The position numbers were made by a program, and so were the translations under genes. From positions 1-43,041 of the forward strand of contig CALESY010000129.1 of the NCBI GenBank assembly GCA_937919945.1: a DNA stretch of 43,041 nt, given 5' to 3'. Below are positions 1-8,226 of this stretch, piece by piece (the first letter of the stretch is position 1; each line of letters opens with the position of its first letter). Below the pieces are notes generated by a model. It had not been told where the DNA came from. It saw only the letters and a program-made list of their open reading frames with translations, and ran no database searches. Origin of the DNA: an uncultured Chitinophagaceae bacterium (GTDB lineage: Bacteria; Bacteroidota; Bacteroidia; Chitinophagales; Chitinophagaceae).

Positions 1-292
1 AATGTACACCGAACGCTATATGAATACGCCTGAGCAAAACCCGCAAGGCAATGAAGATGCCAACCTGCTGACAAAAACCAAAAACCTGCAAGGCAAGCTG
101 TTACTGATACATGGTACAGACGATGCTACCGTAGTATGGCAGCACTCCATCAACTTTATAAAGAAAGCAGTGGATGAAAACGTGCAGGTAGATTATTTTG
201 TGTACCCCGGCTACGAACACAACGTACGGGGCAAAGACCGTGTACACCTGATGCAGAAGATAACCGACTATTTTGATACGTATCTCAAATAA
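1..292 (+). CDS. S9 family peptidase (DPP-IV-like), C-terminal fragment
   Basis: This is the 3' end of a gene that begins before the window. The 96 visible residues match the end of the catalytic alpha/beta-hydrolase domain of prolyl-oligopeptidase (S9) enzymes, which cleave dipeptides after proline from peptide N-termini. The segment starts with YTERYMNTPEQNP, typical of DPP-IV-like members. LLLIHGTDDATV holds the expected catalytic Asp, and YPGYEHNVRGKDRVHL holds the catalytic His. The nucleophile Ser motif (GWSYGG type) would lie upstream and is not visible. The ATG at position 2 is almost certainly internal. The gene ends at TAA and is followed at once by a strong hairpin. Family assignment is firm; the exact subfamily cannot be settled from the tail. 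Confidence 0.85.
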   Translation, partial: MYTERYMNTPEQNPQGNEDANLLTKTKNLQGKLLLIHGTDDATVVWQHSINFIKKAVDENVQVDYFVYPGYEHNVRGKDRVHLMQKITDYFDTYLK

Positions 293-297
293 TAATA

Positions 298-320
298 AAG
301 CCCCGCGAGTTGCGGGGCTT
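298..320. terminator. Bidirectional intrinsic terminator
   Basis: A perfect 9-bp stem (AAGCCCCGC / GCGGGGCTT) with a 5-nt loop lies between the plus-strand peptidase (stop at 290-292) and the convergent minus-strand orphan gene (stop at 322). The A-rich left flank and T-rich right flank suit termination in both directions. Confidence 0.8.
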
Positions 321-321
321 C

Positions 322-900
322 TTAGTTTACAATCGCTATTTTCTCAAGAAATTGTTCATACACCTTATTCAAAAGAAAAGTTACTTGTTTCGAGTTTAGT
401 TTTTTGCTATTTGCTGCAATAAGTTTTTTATCCGGTGTCCATAGATACATATTGCAGTAATAATCAAATAGATTTCTTAGTTGAGGGGCAAGGACTGTTC
501 TTAGTATTTTCTTATCATTAGTGCAATGTGCGTAATCGTCTGGAATATCTAATGCACTTATGAGTGCATTAAAACTTTCTCGTGTTGAGATAGATAGCCT
601 TTTATTTTTGAGTAGGTCAATGTTGAATGTTGCACTTGAGCGGATAGGATATTTTAGTTTTTTAACCCAACTTAATGATGATTTTTTATCAAAAACGGTA
701 TCAGACTTCTTAATATAATCAACCAAAGATTTTATGTTTGAGAACAAAAGCATTCGTTTATTCTCATCTACTAATACATTGGCGTCATGATTAAAAGTTG
801 TCGTGTCATTTCCCCAAAGAATATAGTAATACTTCTCTTTTAGGATAATTCGTACTACCCATTTTTCATATTTTTCTGATATGTCTTTGTTATATGACAT
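322..900 (-). CDS. Hypothetical protein, AT-rich orphan at the end of the dapB operon
   Basis: I do not recognise this 192-residue protein. It has no signal peptide, no membrane segment and no clear catalytic motif. It is rich in Lys, Asn, Ile and aromatic residues (an early run reads EKYYYILWGN), and the gene is visibly more AT-rich than its neighbours, using many AAA, TTA and ATA codons. This suggests recent acquisition. Its ATG overlaps the dapB stop codon by one base (TAATG at 902-898), so it is probably translated by coupling at the end of the pepT-DUF1573-mqnP-dapB operon. A terminator hairpin follows 1 base after its stop. The reading frame is clean and of typical length, so it is probably a real gene; the function is unknown. 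Confidence 0.6.
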   Translation of the reverse strand: MSYNKDISEKYEKWVVRIILKEKYYYILWGNDTTTFNHDANVLVDENKRMLLFSNIKSLVDYIKKSDTVFDKKSSLSWVKKLKYPIRSSATFNIDLLKNKRLSISTRESFNALISALDIPDDYAHCTNDKKILRTVLAPQLRNLFDYYCNMYLWTPDKKLIAANSKKLNSKQVTFLLNKVYEQFLEKIAIVN

Positions 901-1631
901 TACATCTCCACTTTCTTCAACCCCAGTACATCCCGCATTTCAAAAATACCCTGCTTACCATTTATGTATTCGGCTGCCAGTACTGCCCCTAATGCAAAGC
1001 CCTTACGGTTGTGCGCGGTGTGTGTGATTTCAATATCGTCTATAGCCGATGTGTATTTAATGCTATGCGTACCCGGTACGTTTTCCTCTCGTAGTGCATT
1101 AATGTGTATGGCTTCGGGATTGTCGGTTTCGTGTTTGCTCCAGTGTTTTTTGCGTTGCAGGTTGTCTATTATCTGTTCTGCCAGCGTTATGGCTGTGCCG
1201 CTGGGTGAGTCTTTCTTTTGCAGGTGGTGTATCTCTTCCATCACCACATCGTAGCTCGGCTGCTCGTTCATCAGCGATGCCAGTGCTTTGTTTATCTCAA
1301 AAAAGATATTTACACCAATGCTGAAGTTAGATGCCTGTAAAAACGCTTTACCTTTTTCCGTTGCTTTCATCTTGGCATGCACCAGCCCTTCATTCCATCC
1401 TGTAGAACCGCATACTACCGATGTGCCAGCATCTAAGCAGCGTAGTACGTTTTCTTTAGCCGCCTCGGGGTTGGTAAACTCTATGGCAACATCTGCCTTG
1501 GCAAGGTGCTCGTCAGTCATCTCATCTCTGTTGGCAGTGCTGATGCGCAACACTATGTTGTGTCCGCGCTCGGTGGCTATCTCTTCAATGGCTTTACCCA
1601 TTTTACCGTACCCTATCAGTGCTATATTCAT
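900..1631 (-). CDS. dapB: 4-hydroxy-tetrahydrodipicolinate reductase
   Basis: DapB uses NAD(P)H to reduce 4-hydroxy-tetrahydrodipicolinate in the lysine and meso-diaminopimelate pathway, in the cytoplasm. The 243-residue protein has the N-terminal dinucleotide-binding loop GYGKMG (residues 7-12). It also has the family signature around EEIHHLQKKDSPSGTA, with the catalytic His135-His136 region, Lys140 and the SPSGT substrate loop at 142-146. The length fits the short Bacteroidota form. It lies 7 bp after the mqnP-like gene and its stop overlaps the start of the next gene (TAATG). The operon position gives no specific regulatory signal. The assignment is secure. Confidence 0.95.
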   Translation of the reverse strand: MNIALIGYGKMGKAIEEIATERGHNIVLRISTANRDEMTDEHLAKADVAIEFTNPEAAKENVLRCLDAGTSVVCGSTGWNEGLVHAKMKATEKGKAFLQASNFSIGVNIFFEINKALASLMNEQPSYDVVMEEIHHLQKKDSPSGTAITLAEQIIDNLQRKKHWSKHETDNPEAIHINALREENVPGTHSIKYTSAIDDIEITHTAHNRKGFALGAVLAAEYINGKQGIFEMRDVLGLKKVEM

Positions 1632-1638
1632 ACGTTGC

Positions 1639-2523
1639 TTATGCTAAAAAGAAAGAAATAATAGTGAAGATGGCAAAGACGATGCTGGCTATGCCATTGG
1701 TATTGGCAAACGCTATGCCTACTTTGCTCAGGTCGTTTGGCTTTACCAATATATGCTGATACAATAACAGCCCTATAAACACCGCCGCACCTATCCAATA
1801 CACAATATGAAAACTACCCTCGATGCCTGCATATATTACAAACAGGGCAGAGAGTACATGCAATATGTTCGATACCATCAACGCCTTTGCCGTACCCAGT
1901 GCGGCAGGTATAGAGTGTAGTTGTTGGCTTTTGTCAAAGTCCTCGTCTTGCAGGGCGTAGATAATGTCAAAGCCTGATACCCATGTCAGTACCGTCAACG
2001 AAAACAAAACCGGTACAAGACTGAAAACACCCGTTACAGCAAGGTAGGCACCCAGTGGCGATAGCGATAAGCCTATGCCCAGTACTATATGACACAGTGC
2101 AGTAAAGCGTTTGGTATAACTATAAAACAGGATAACAAACAATGCAATAAATGATAAGTAAAAACACAGGCTGTTGATAAAATACGTAGTAGCTATAAAC
2201 AACACACCATTGGCAATGGTAAAAGCAAGTGCGTTTTGCGGCTTGATGATGCCCGCAGGTATTTCGCGTTTAGCAGTGCGTGGGTTCAGTGCGTCAAAGC
2301 GGCGGTCGAGGTAGCGATTGAAAGCCATGGCAGCCGTACGGGCAAACACCATACACAGCAATACTTTCGTAAACAATGCCCAAGAGAATGTGTAATCATC
2401 CTTTACCACTGCCAGCGAAAAGCCTATCATGGCAAAAGGTAGGGCAAACACCGTATGGCTGAATTTAATCAGCGACATATAGTGCTTTACTTGTTGCCCG
2501 AATGTTGTGTTGGCAGCTTCCAT
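1639..2523 (-). CDS. mqnP: UbiA-family polyprenyltransferase, MqnP-like
   Basis: This integral membrane enzyme attaches a polyprenyl chain to an aromatic quinone precursor. The 294 residues carry both Asp-rich prenyl-diphosphate/Mg motifs: FNRYLDRRFDALNPRTAKRE (first) and DIIYALQDEDFDKSQQLHSI (second), among about eight hydrophobic helices. The first motif, with NPRT and RE, resembles the MqnP type used in the futalosine menaquinone route. Bacteroidota use menaquinone, so MqnP is more likely than UbiA proper, although annotation pipelines often write 4-hydroxybenzoate octaprenyltransferase. Its ATG overlaps the DUF1573 stop codon by one base (TAATG at 2525-2521). Family certain; the substrate is inferred. 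Confidence 0.85.
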   Translation of the reverse strand: MEAANTTFGQQVKHYMSLIKFSHTVFALPFAMIGFSLAVVKDDYTFSWALFTKVLLCMVFARTAAMAFNRYLDRRFDALNPRTAKREIPAGIIKPQNALAFTIANGVLFIATTYFINSLCFYLSFIALFVILFYSYTKRFTALCHIVLGIGLSLSPLGAYLAVTGVFSLVPVLFSLTVLTWVSGFDIIYALQDEDFDKSQQLHSIPAALGTAKALMVSNILHVLSALFVIYAGIEGSFHIVYWIGAAVFIGLLLYQHILVKPNDLSKVGIAFANTNGIASIVFAIFTIISFFLA

Positions 2524-3038
2524 TATTTCTTTTCTACATCTACATCTACATCAAAACCAATAGAGATGGACTCTTCTTGCCCGTTAGAATATACCAGTAC
2601 GTTTTTCGACTGGTGTCCCGGCCTGTTCTCACTATTAAATTCTACCATTATTTCGCCCTCTTGCCCCGGCAGTACTATGTCTTTCGTCCATGTGGGAGTA
2701 GTGCATCCGCAACCTGCTATTACATTATATACAAGCAAGGGATTATCGCCTGTATTCCTGAATTTAAAAGCGTGCTTTACTTTCTCTCCCTCTTTAATGG
2801 TACCAAAGTTGTGGCGTGTTTCTGCAAATTCAATTTTGGTTTTAGGCATTGCCTTTGCTTCGTTCTCTTTGCGTTGTATTTCACCCAGTTCTGCATCGTG
2901 GCTATGCGCGCCACCGTTGCCTATCTTATATTTATTGAACAAAGCCGTGCTGCTAACACCACTCAGCTCTACCAATGCGATGGTAAATACCGATAAGGTA
3001 AGCACCGTTAGCAAAACTGTTTTTAATTGAGCATTCAT
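2523..3038 (-). CDS. DUF1573 domain protein, exported or membrane-anchored
   Basis: The start is placed at the ATG at 3038, giving 171 residues. The longer frame to 3080 would overlap pepT and add an atypical leader, whereas MNAQLKTVLLTVLTLSVFTIALVEL begins a good signal peptide or anchor. After a polar stretch comes one DUF1573 domain with typical motifs: HNFGTIKEGEKVKHAFKFRNTG, AGCGCTTPTW and PGQEGEIMVEFNS. These Ig-like domains are common in exported Bacteroidota proteins; their biochemical role is not established. The paired Cys in CGC is characteristic. The gene follows pepT by 23 bp and is coupled to the prenyltransferase by a one-base overlap. Domain call is firm; the role is unknown. 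Confidence 0.85.
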   Translation of the reverse strand: MNAQLKTVLLTVLTLSVFTIALVELSGVSSTALFNKYKIGNGGAHSHDAELGEIQRKENEAKAMPKTKIEFAETRHNFGTIKEGEKVKHAFKFRNTGDNPLLVYNVIAGCGCTTPTWTKDIVLPGQEGEIMVEFNSENRPGHQSKNVLVYSNGQEESISIGFDVDVDVEKK

Positions 3039-3061
3039 TTTTTTATTAATATTGAAAGTGA

Positions 3062-4312
3062 TTAACTGTTTTGTTCCCAAACCTGTGCCAGATGCACCAA
3101 TGTTTCCACTGCTTTTTCCATATCCTGCACACTCACATATTCCTGCTTGCTGTGTATGCCCATTTCACCCGTAAACAAGTTGGGGCAGGGCAAACCCATG
3201 AACGATAAACGAGAGCCATCCGTACCGCCACGCACACTCATGCGTATAGCTTGCATTCCTGCACGTTTATAGGCTTCTTCAGCATAGTCCATTACTTGCG
3301 GGTGATGATCTAGCACTTCTTTCATGTTACGGTATTGTTCCGTTACAACAAACTCGTAGGTAGCGCCTGCAAATTCTTTAATTGTTTCTGTTGCCAATGC
3401 TTTCAGCCTTTCTTCGTGTTTGGCAAGCATCGCCGTATCAAAATCGCGGATGATGAATGATACACTGGCTTTTTCCAGCACACCTTCCATATGTACCGGA
3501 TGTACAAAGCCCTGTTTACCTTCTGTCGTTTCAGAGCACCACTCATTACGTGGCAGTTTATCTACAAATGCCGATGCTACTTTTATAGCACTCACCATTT
3601 TATCTTTTGCATAACCCGGATGCGCGCTGATACCGTGGAATGTAACCTTCACACCATCGGCACTAAAGGTTTCGCCTTCCAGATGTCCACGCTCACCACC
3701 GTCAAGCGTATAGCCATATTGCGCACCGAGCTTTTGCATATCTACTTTGTTTACACCACGTCCTATTTCTTCGTCGGGGGTAAAGAGTATGCGTATGGCG
3801 CCGTGTGGTATTTCGGGGTGTTGTATCAGGTAGTTGGCAAGGTCCATAATGATGGCTACACCTGCTTTATCGTCTGCACCCAATAGGGTAGTACCGCTGG
3901 CAGTAATAATATCATCGCCTATTCTTTCTTTGAGGTACGGATGTTCTTTTGTGCTGATAACAACACTTGTATCATCGGGCAATACAATGTCGCTGCCATT
4001 GTAGTTTCTATGCAGTATGGGTTTTACACCTGCACCACTGCAATCGGGGGCTGTATCCACATGGCTGCAATAACACAGTACAGGTACTTGCTTGCTGCTG
4101 GTAGCAGGTATAGTGGCATAGACATAGCCATGCTCGTCCAGCTCGGCATCTGCAATACCCATCGCCTTCAGTTCTTCCACCAATATTCTGCTCAGGTCTT
4201 TTTGTTTTTCGGTAGATGGCTGGGTGGGCGATGCAGGGTCGCTCTGTGTATCTACCTGCACATAACGCATAAACCTTTCTGCCGCTGTATGACTATAATT
4301 GCTGATTGACAT
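3062..4312 (-). CDS. pepT: Peptidase T (tripeptide aminopeptidase, M20B)
   Basis: PepT is a cytoplasmic two-zinc aminopeptidase that removes N-terminal residues from tripeptides. I chose the ATG at 4312 (416 residues, MSISNYSHTAAERFMRYVQV), which matches the family N-terminus; ten residues further upstream look spurious. Metal and catalytic motifs are present in order: CYCSHVDTAPD, LLGADDKAGVA, FTPDEEIGRGV with the catalytic and metal Glu pair, YTLDGGERGHLEGETF, and RGGTDGSRLSFMGLPCPN. Length is typical. It is the first gene of a five-gene minus-strand operon, divergent from marC across 78 bp. A near-match to the -7 box (TAATTTTA, 4338-4331) lies upstream. Very likely correct. Confidence 0.93.
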   Translation of the reverse strand: MSISNYSHTAAERFMRYVQVDTQSDPASPTQPSTEKQKDLSRILVEELKAMGIADAELDEHGYVYATIPATSSKQVPVLCYCSHVDTAPDCSGAGVKPILHRNYNGSDIVLPDDTSVVISTKEHPYLKERIGDDIITASGTTLLGADDKAGVAIIMDLANYLIQHPEIPHGAIRILFTPDEEIGRGVNKVDMQKLGAQYGYTLDGGERGHLEGETFSADGVKVTFHGISAHPGYAKDKMVSAIKVASAFVDKLPRNEWCSETTEGKQGFVHPVHMEGVLEKASVSFIIRDFDTAMLAKHEERLKALATETIKEFAGATYEFVVTEQYRNMKEVLDHHPQVMDYAEEAYKRAGMQAIRMSVRGGTDGSRLSFMGLPCPNLFTGEMGIHSKQEYVSVQDMEKAVETLVHLAQVWEQNS

Positions 4313-4378
4313 GCCTTGCTTTTGAACGCGTAAAATTAGCATTCTGCGCTCAACTTATGCCATCCTTTTTAACTATTG

Positions 4379-4386
4379 TACCTTTG
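4379..4386 (+). promoter_or_regulatory. -7 promoter box for the marC-like gene (TACCTTTG)
   Basis: TACCTTTG matches the Bacteroidota -7 consensus TAnnTTTG exactly. It ends only 4 bases before the ATG at 4391, so transcription would begin at or within a few bases of the start codon, giving a leaderless or nearly leaderless mRNA. No clear TTG -33 element is visible at the usual spacing. Confidence 0.6.
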
Positions 4387-4390
4387 CAGC

Positions 4391-4972
4391 ATGAGTATGG
4401 CAAACGCATTTGATATATCTGAAATATTTACCGTGTCTTTCGCGCTGTTTGCGGTGATAGATATGTTGGGGTCTATACCTGTGCTGCTGACGCTGAAAAA
4501 GAAAATGGGCGACATCAGTGCTGTACAGGCTACAGCCGTATCGGGTGCGTTGATGCTTTTGTTCTTCTTCATCGGCGAGCAGGTGCTTAATTTTATGGGG
4601 TTGGATATTCATTCTTTTGCCATAGCGGGTAGCATTGTAATATTTGTATTGGGATTGGAAATGGTATTGGGCTTAGAGATTTTCCGTTCAGAGAAAGACA
4701 ATAAATCGGGCAATGTAGTACCCATAGCCTTTCCGTTGATAGCAGGGTCGGGTACGCTCACTACTATTATGTCTTTAAAAGCCAGTTACCATGCCACCAA
4801 TATCCTCATTGCCATTTTTGTAAACCTTGTTTTTGTATTCCTCACACTACGCTCACTCAATCTGCTTGAAAGATTATTAGGCCACTCAGGCATATTGGTA
4901 GTTCGCAAATTCTTTGGTGTGATACTGCTCGCCATCGCTGTCAAAATGTTCAGAGCGAATGTGGGAGTGTGA
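4391..4972 (+). CDS. MarC family integral membrane protein
   Basis: This 193-residue protein has about six hydrophobic helices and the MarC (UPF0056) pattern: an N-terminal FTVSFALFAVIDMLGSIPVLL segment with the conserved D-x-x-G-x-x-P, and a repeat-like second half with VVPIAFPLIAGSGTLTTIM (conserved P-L-x-x-G-P/S-G). MarC proteins sit in the inner membrane; the name comes from a multiple-antibiotic-resistance locus but no transport substrate has been established. I placed the start at 4391 because it directly follows the TACCTTTG box and gives MSMANAFDISEIF; five more residues upstream would lie across the promoter. It is divergent from pepT. Family secure, function unknown. Confidence 0.88.
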   Translation: MSMANAFDISEIFTVSFALFAVIDMLGSIPVLLTLKKKMGDISAVQATAVSGALMLLFFFIGEQVLNFMGLDIHSFAIAGSIVIFVLGLEMVLGLEIFRSEKDNKSGNVVPIAFPLIAGSGTLTTIMSLKASYHATNILIAIFVNLVFVFLTLRSLNLLERLLGHSGILVVRKFFGVILLAIAVKMFRANVGV

Positions 4973-5092
4973 GAGGGAAGTATGGAATGACTTCTGGAAT
5001 GCCGTTCTCACTCCACACACCTTTACATTTTCTTTAACACACCTCATTTATGGAATAACGCCACTATCGTGTTTTGCTGAAAATACGTTATC

Positions 5093-5935
5093 ATGCACAA
5101 GATTCCATTTCTACTAACGTCTATGCTATGGTGCATAGGTTGCGGGCACAATTCTGTAGCTTATTATATCCCCGGCAATAACGATGAAACCCTTATCAAT
5201 CCGCAAGGACAAACACTGCAAACACGCTTTAAGCTACCTGCCGGTTATACCCGTATACTCAGTGATGGATTTGGCAATTACCTACGCAATCTGCTACTAA
5301 AAAAGCACGGCGCAGATGTGCATTATTATGATGGTAGTACCAAGTACAAGAACGTACACGCAGCAGTGCTGGCAATGGATATTGGCGATAAAAACCTGCA
5401 ACAATGTGCTGATGCCGTGATGCGCTTGCGTGCAGAGTATTTATATGCTGCCAGGCAATACGACGATATACACTTCAGGTTTACCAATGGATTTGATGCA
5501 CGATACGATAAATGGAAAGAGGGCTACAGAATACAGGTAAAGGGTAATCGTGTAACATGGGTACAAACAGCATCCCCATCTGCCGACTATAAAAGCTTTC
5601 GCCAATACCTTGAAGTGGTATTTTCTTATGCAGGTACTTTGTCTTTATCAAAAGAGTTGAGGCCTGTTGCCATGCAAGATATACAGCCGGGCGATGTATT
5701 TATAAAAGGTGGTTCGCCGGGCCACGCAGTCATGGTAGTGGACGTTGCAGTCAATGTACACGGACAAAAAATATTCATGATAGCACAAAGCTATATGCCC
5801 GCACAGGATATTGAAGTATTGATAAACCCATCTGATAAACAACTGAGTCCGTGGTATGTAGCAGATACAGCCCTTGTTTCGGTCGCAACCCCCGAATGGG
5901 ATTTCACCATCTACGATTTAAAGCGGTTTGAATAA
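5093..5935 (+). CDS. DUF4846 domain protein, probable lipoprotein
   Basis: The 280-residue protein matches DUF4846, which is widespread in Bacteroidota. Characteristic stretches are FGNYLRNLLLKKHGADVHYYDG, DKNLQQCADAVMRLRAEYLY, FRFTNGFDARYDKWKEGYR, PGDVFIKGGSPGHAVMVVD and MIAQSYMPAQDIEVL. The C-terminal GxPGHAVMV/D and AQS segments suggest a cysteine/histidine-peptidase-like fold, but no activity has been demonstrated to my knowledge. The N-terminus MHKIPFLLTSMLWCIGCG looks like a signal peptide with Cys17 as a possible lipid-attachment site; the lipobox (CIGC) is atypical. It stands alone, with 120 bp upstream lacking a clear promoter and a strong terminator downstream. Confidence 0.85.
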   Translation: MHKIPFLLTSMLWCIGCGHNSVAYYIPGNNDETLINPQGQTLQTRFKLPAGYTRILSDGFGNYLRNLLLKKHGADVHYYDGSTKYKNVHAAVLAMDIGDKNLQQCADAVMRLRAEYLYAARQYDDIHFRFTNGFDARYDKWKEGYRIQVKGNRVTWVQTASPSADYKSFRQYLEVVFSYAGTLSLSKELRPVAMQDIQPGDVFIKGGSPGHAVMVVDVAVNVHGQKIFMIAQSYMPAQDIEVLINPSDKQLSPWYVADTALVSVATPEWDFTIYDLKRFE

Positions 5936-5936
5936 A

Positions 5937-5964
5937 AAGCAGCAGGGCATTTGCCCTGCTGCTT
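5937..5964. terminator. Bidirectional intrinsic terminator
   Basis: A perfect 12-bp stem (AAGCAGCAGGGC / GCCCTGCTGCTT) with a 4-nt ATTT loop starts 1 base after the stop of the DUF4846 gene. The convergent VWA gene ends at 6021, so the hairpin may serve both strands, although the T-tract on either side is short. Confidence 0.75.
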
Positions 5965-6020
5965 AAACCATCATACTGAAAGTGTTGCCATGAGTTTCCC
6001 CATGACACTCACACACTATA

Positions 6021-8045
6021 CTAATCTTCTTCTTCATACCATCCGTTGCTCGCTAATACATCGTCTGTTTTGTTCACTTTCCTTACAAGGTCTATGTATT
6101 CCGCACGGTAGCCCTCGGGGTCGTGGCGCATACTGTTGCGTGCCAATGATAGTACTTTGTTATAATTGCTATTGCCTTTGTAGGGAGAGTTTTTCAGCAG
6201 CATACCAAACATGGCTACCGATGTTGCGAAGCGTGCATTCTCGCTGGCGCGTTGCAGGGTAGTGGTGTGGTTGGGTATGATGTGTGTTATCTCTTTACTG
6301 GTATTGCCATTCGGCTTTTTATATCTGAATTTGATGGTAGCTAACTCATCGCCATTATTGTAATCCACAACACTGGGGTACGCAGCACCGCGTTGCTGAT
6401 ACTTCAACGGTGTTACATTGCGTACATCATTGCTCTGCACACCGGCGGGTATTATCTCGTAGATGATGGTAACACTGTGTCCTGAACCCATATCGCCCGC
6501 ATCTTTTTTATCGTCTTTAAAATCTTCTTCGTTCAGCAAGCGGTTTTCATAACCTACCAACCTGTAAGATTGTACATACGCCGGGTTGAACTCTATCTGT
6601 GCTTTCACGTCTTTAGCCAATGTAAAGATGGTGCCGCCAAACTCCTTCACCAGTGTCTTTTCGGCTTCTTGCTCGCTATCTATATATGCATAGTTGCCAT
6701 TGCCTTTGTCTGCCAGTACTTCCATCTTACTGTCTTTATAGTTGCCCATGCCATAGCCAAGGCAGGTAAGGTAGATGCCTTTTTCGCGCTCTTTGGTTAT
6801 CAGTGTTTCCAATTCATTATCACCGCTGATGCCAACGTTGAAGTCGCCGTCTGTAGCCAGTATTACACGGTTGTTGCCACCACGTACATAGTTTTCCATG
6901 GCTACGCTGTATGCCAGTTTTATGCCTGCGCCACCCGCAGTAGAGCCACCCGCCTGCAACCTGTCAAGTGCATCATAAATGGTCTGCTTTTGATTACCTG
7001 CAGTAGCCGGTAATACCAAACCAGCGCTACCTGCATATACTACAATGGATATTTTGTCTTGCGCCCTCAGTTTTGATGTCAGCATTTTGAGCGATGAGAT
7101 AACCAATGGCAGTTTGTTGTATGCACTCATAGAGCCCGACACATCTATCAGAAAAACAAGATTGCTGGGTGGCAGGTTATGTGTTGGTATGGTTCGTGCC
7201 TGCATACCTATGTGCAGCAGCTTGTGTTGTGGCTTCCACGGGCAGTCGGTCAGTTCGGTAACAATGGCAAGCGGTTGGTCGCCCTCGGGTTGCGGATAGT
7301 CGTAATCGAAATAGTTAATCATTTCTTCTATACGCACCGCATCGGCAGGTGGTGTTTGTCCCTCGTTGATGAAACGGCGGATATTGCTGTATGATGCTCT
7401 GTCCACATCCACACTCATGGTAGAAAGCGGGTTTACTCGCACACTCATAAAGTCGTTCTCTTTTTCTTTCTTATAACTTTCGGTGCTTGGGTTGTAGTAG
7501 GTAGGTGGTGCATTATTGCTACCATATACTCTGATGCCATCTACTATATACGCCTTGCCATCACCACGAGCACCACCCTTGTGCACGCCTGCTTGTGTAG
7601 ATACTATGCTATGTGTACTGCGGGTTGGCATCTTTTCAATTTGGTTTGATGAAATAGATCTATGTGCAGCTTCTTGTAGTGTTGGTACCTTATATGTCTT
7701 TATTACTATTTCATTTAACTCTTTGTTGTCAAGTTCCAATCTTATGTTGAGTGTAGTTGTTCGGTCAGGAGAAACCATTACACCAATTGTCTTACTTGTT
7801 CGGAAAGAAGCAAATTTCACTGTTACATCATATCTGCCTGCTGATAAAGGCTTCACAATATAGTTGCCATCTTTATCACTAACTGTTGCACTTTTCTTTA
7901 TTCCGCCTTGTGTTACTTCAATAATCGCTCCGATGATTGCTTCTTTCTTGTCGTCTGTTACTTTGCCGGAGATTGCGCCCATTTGCGCGGTTGCTTTAAT
8001 GGCTGCTAATAAACATAGCATCCATAATACAAATTGCTTTTTCAT
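6021..8045 (-). CDS. Exported VWA (YfbK-type) protein with CarboxypepD_reg and plug-like N-terminus
   Basis: The start MKKQFVLWMLCLLAAIKATAQ at 8045 gives a clean signal peptide (674 residues). Domain order: a CarboxypepD_reg-like beta-sandwich (ISGKVTDDKKEAIIGAIIEV, about 27-105); a segment like a TonB-receptor plug (SSNQIEKMPTRSTHSIVSTQ, then AYIVDGIRVYG, about 130-180); the YfbK N-terminal region (VRVNPLSTMSVDVDRASYSN); and a VWA domain with an intact MIDAS (FLIDVSGSMS, AGGSTAGG, ATDGDFNVG). The C-terminal region is also YfbK-type (LADKGNGNYAYID, FNPAYVQSYRLVGYENR). It contains no outer-membrane barrel, so it is not a transporter. A metal-dependent adhesion or scaffold role in the periplasm or at the surface is inferred. 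A weak -7 box (GAACTTTG, 8085-8078) lies upstream. Confidence 0.9.
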   Translation of the reverse strand: MKKQFVLWMLCLLAAIKATAQMGAISGKVTDDKKEAIIGAIIEVTQGGIKKSATVSDKDGNYIVKPLSAGRYDVTVKFASFRTSKTIGVMVSPDRTTTLNIRLELDNKELNEIVIKTYKVPTLQEAAHRSISSNQIEKMPTRSTHSIVSTQAGVHKGGARGDGKAYIVDGIRVYGSNNAPPTYYNPSTESYKKEKENDFMSVRVNPLSTMSVDVDRASYSNIRRFINEGQTPPADAVRIEEMINYFDYDYPQPEGDQPLAIVTELTDCPWKPQHKLLHIGMQARTIPTHNLPPSNLVFLIDVSGSMSAYNKLPLVISSLKMLTSKLRAQDKISIVVYAGSAGLVLPATAGNQKQTIYDALDRLQAGGSTAGGAGIKLAYSVAMENYVRGGNNRVILATDGDFNVGISGDNELETLITKEREKGIYLTCLGYGMGNYKDSKMEVLADKGNGNYAYIDSEQEAEKTLVKEFGGTIFTLAKDVKAQIEFNPAYVQSYRLVGYENRLLNEEDFKDDKKDAGDMGSGHSVTIIYEIIPAGVQSNDVRNVTPLKYQQRGAAYPSVVDYNNGDELATIKFRYKKPNGNTSKEITHIIPNHTTTLQRASENARFATSVAMFGMLLKNSPYKGNSNYNKVLSLARNSMRHDPEGYRAEYIDLVRKVNKTDDVLASNGWYEEED

Positions 8046-8168
8046 ACAGGTCAATTTTTATGTTCATATCTCTGATGCAAAGTTCAGACGGATTCCATAA
8101 GCCTGTATCAAAATCATTTTACTAATGACATAAGTATGTATAAACTACGGTATGTTTACCCCACAATG

Positions 8169-8197
8169 ACAAAAGCAGGCTAATAGCCTGCTTTTGT
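8169..8197 (-). terminator. Intrinsic terminator after the M13 peptidase gene
   Basis: ACAAAAGCAGGC / GCCTGCTTTTGT form a perfect 12-bp stem around a TAATA loop, in the 180-bp gap between the M13 peptidase stop (8227) and the VWA gene start (8045), both on the minus strand. The CTTTTGT end supplies a short T-tract for the minus-strand transcript. Confidence 0.7.
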
Positions 8198-8226
8198 ATA
8201 TTATGTCATTTGTAAACTAACTCAAC

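Noticed and set aside
3039..3080. Longer start for the DUF1573 protein
   Set aside because: It would overlap pepT and place 14 polar residues before a clean signal peptide.
4973..5092. Imperfect GGAGTGTGAGA/TCTCACTCC pairing after the marC-like gene as a terminator
   Set aside because: The stem has a bulge, the loop is long and there is no T-run.
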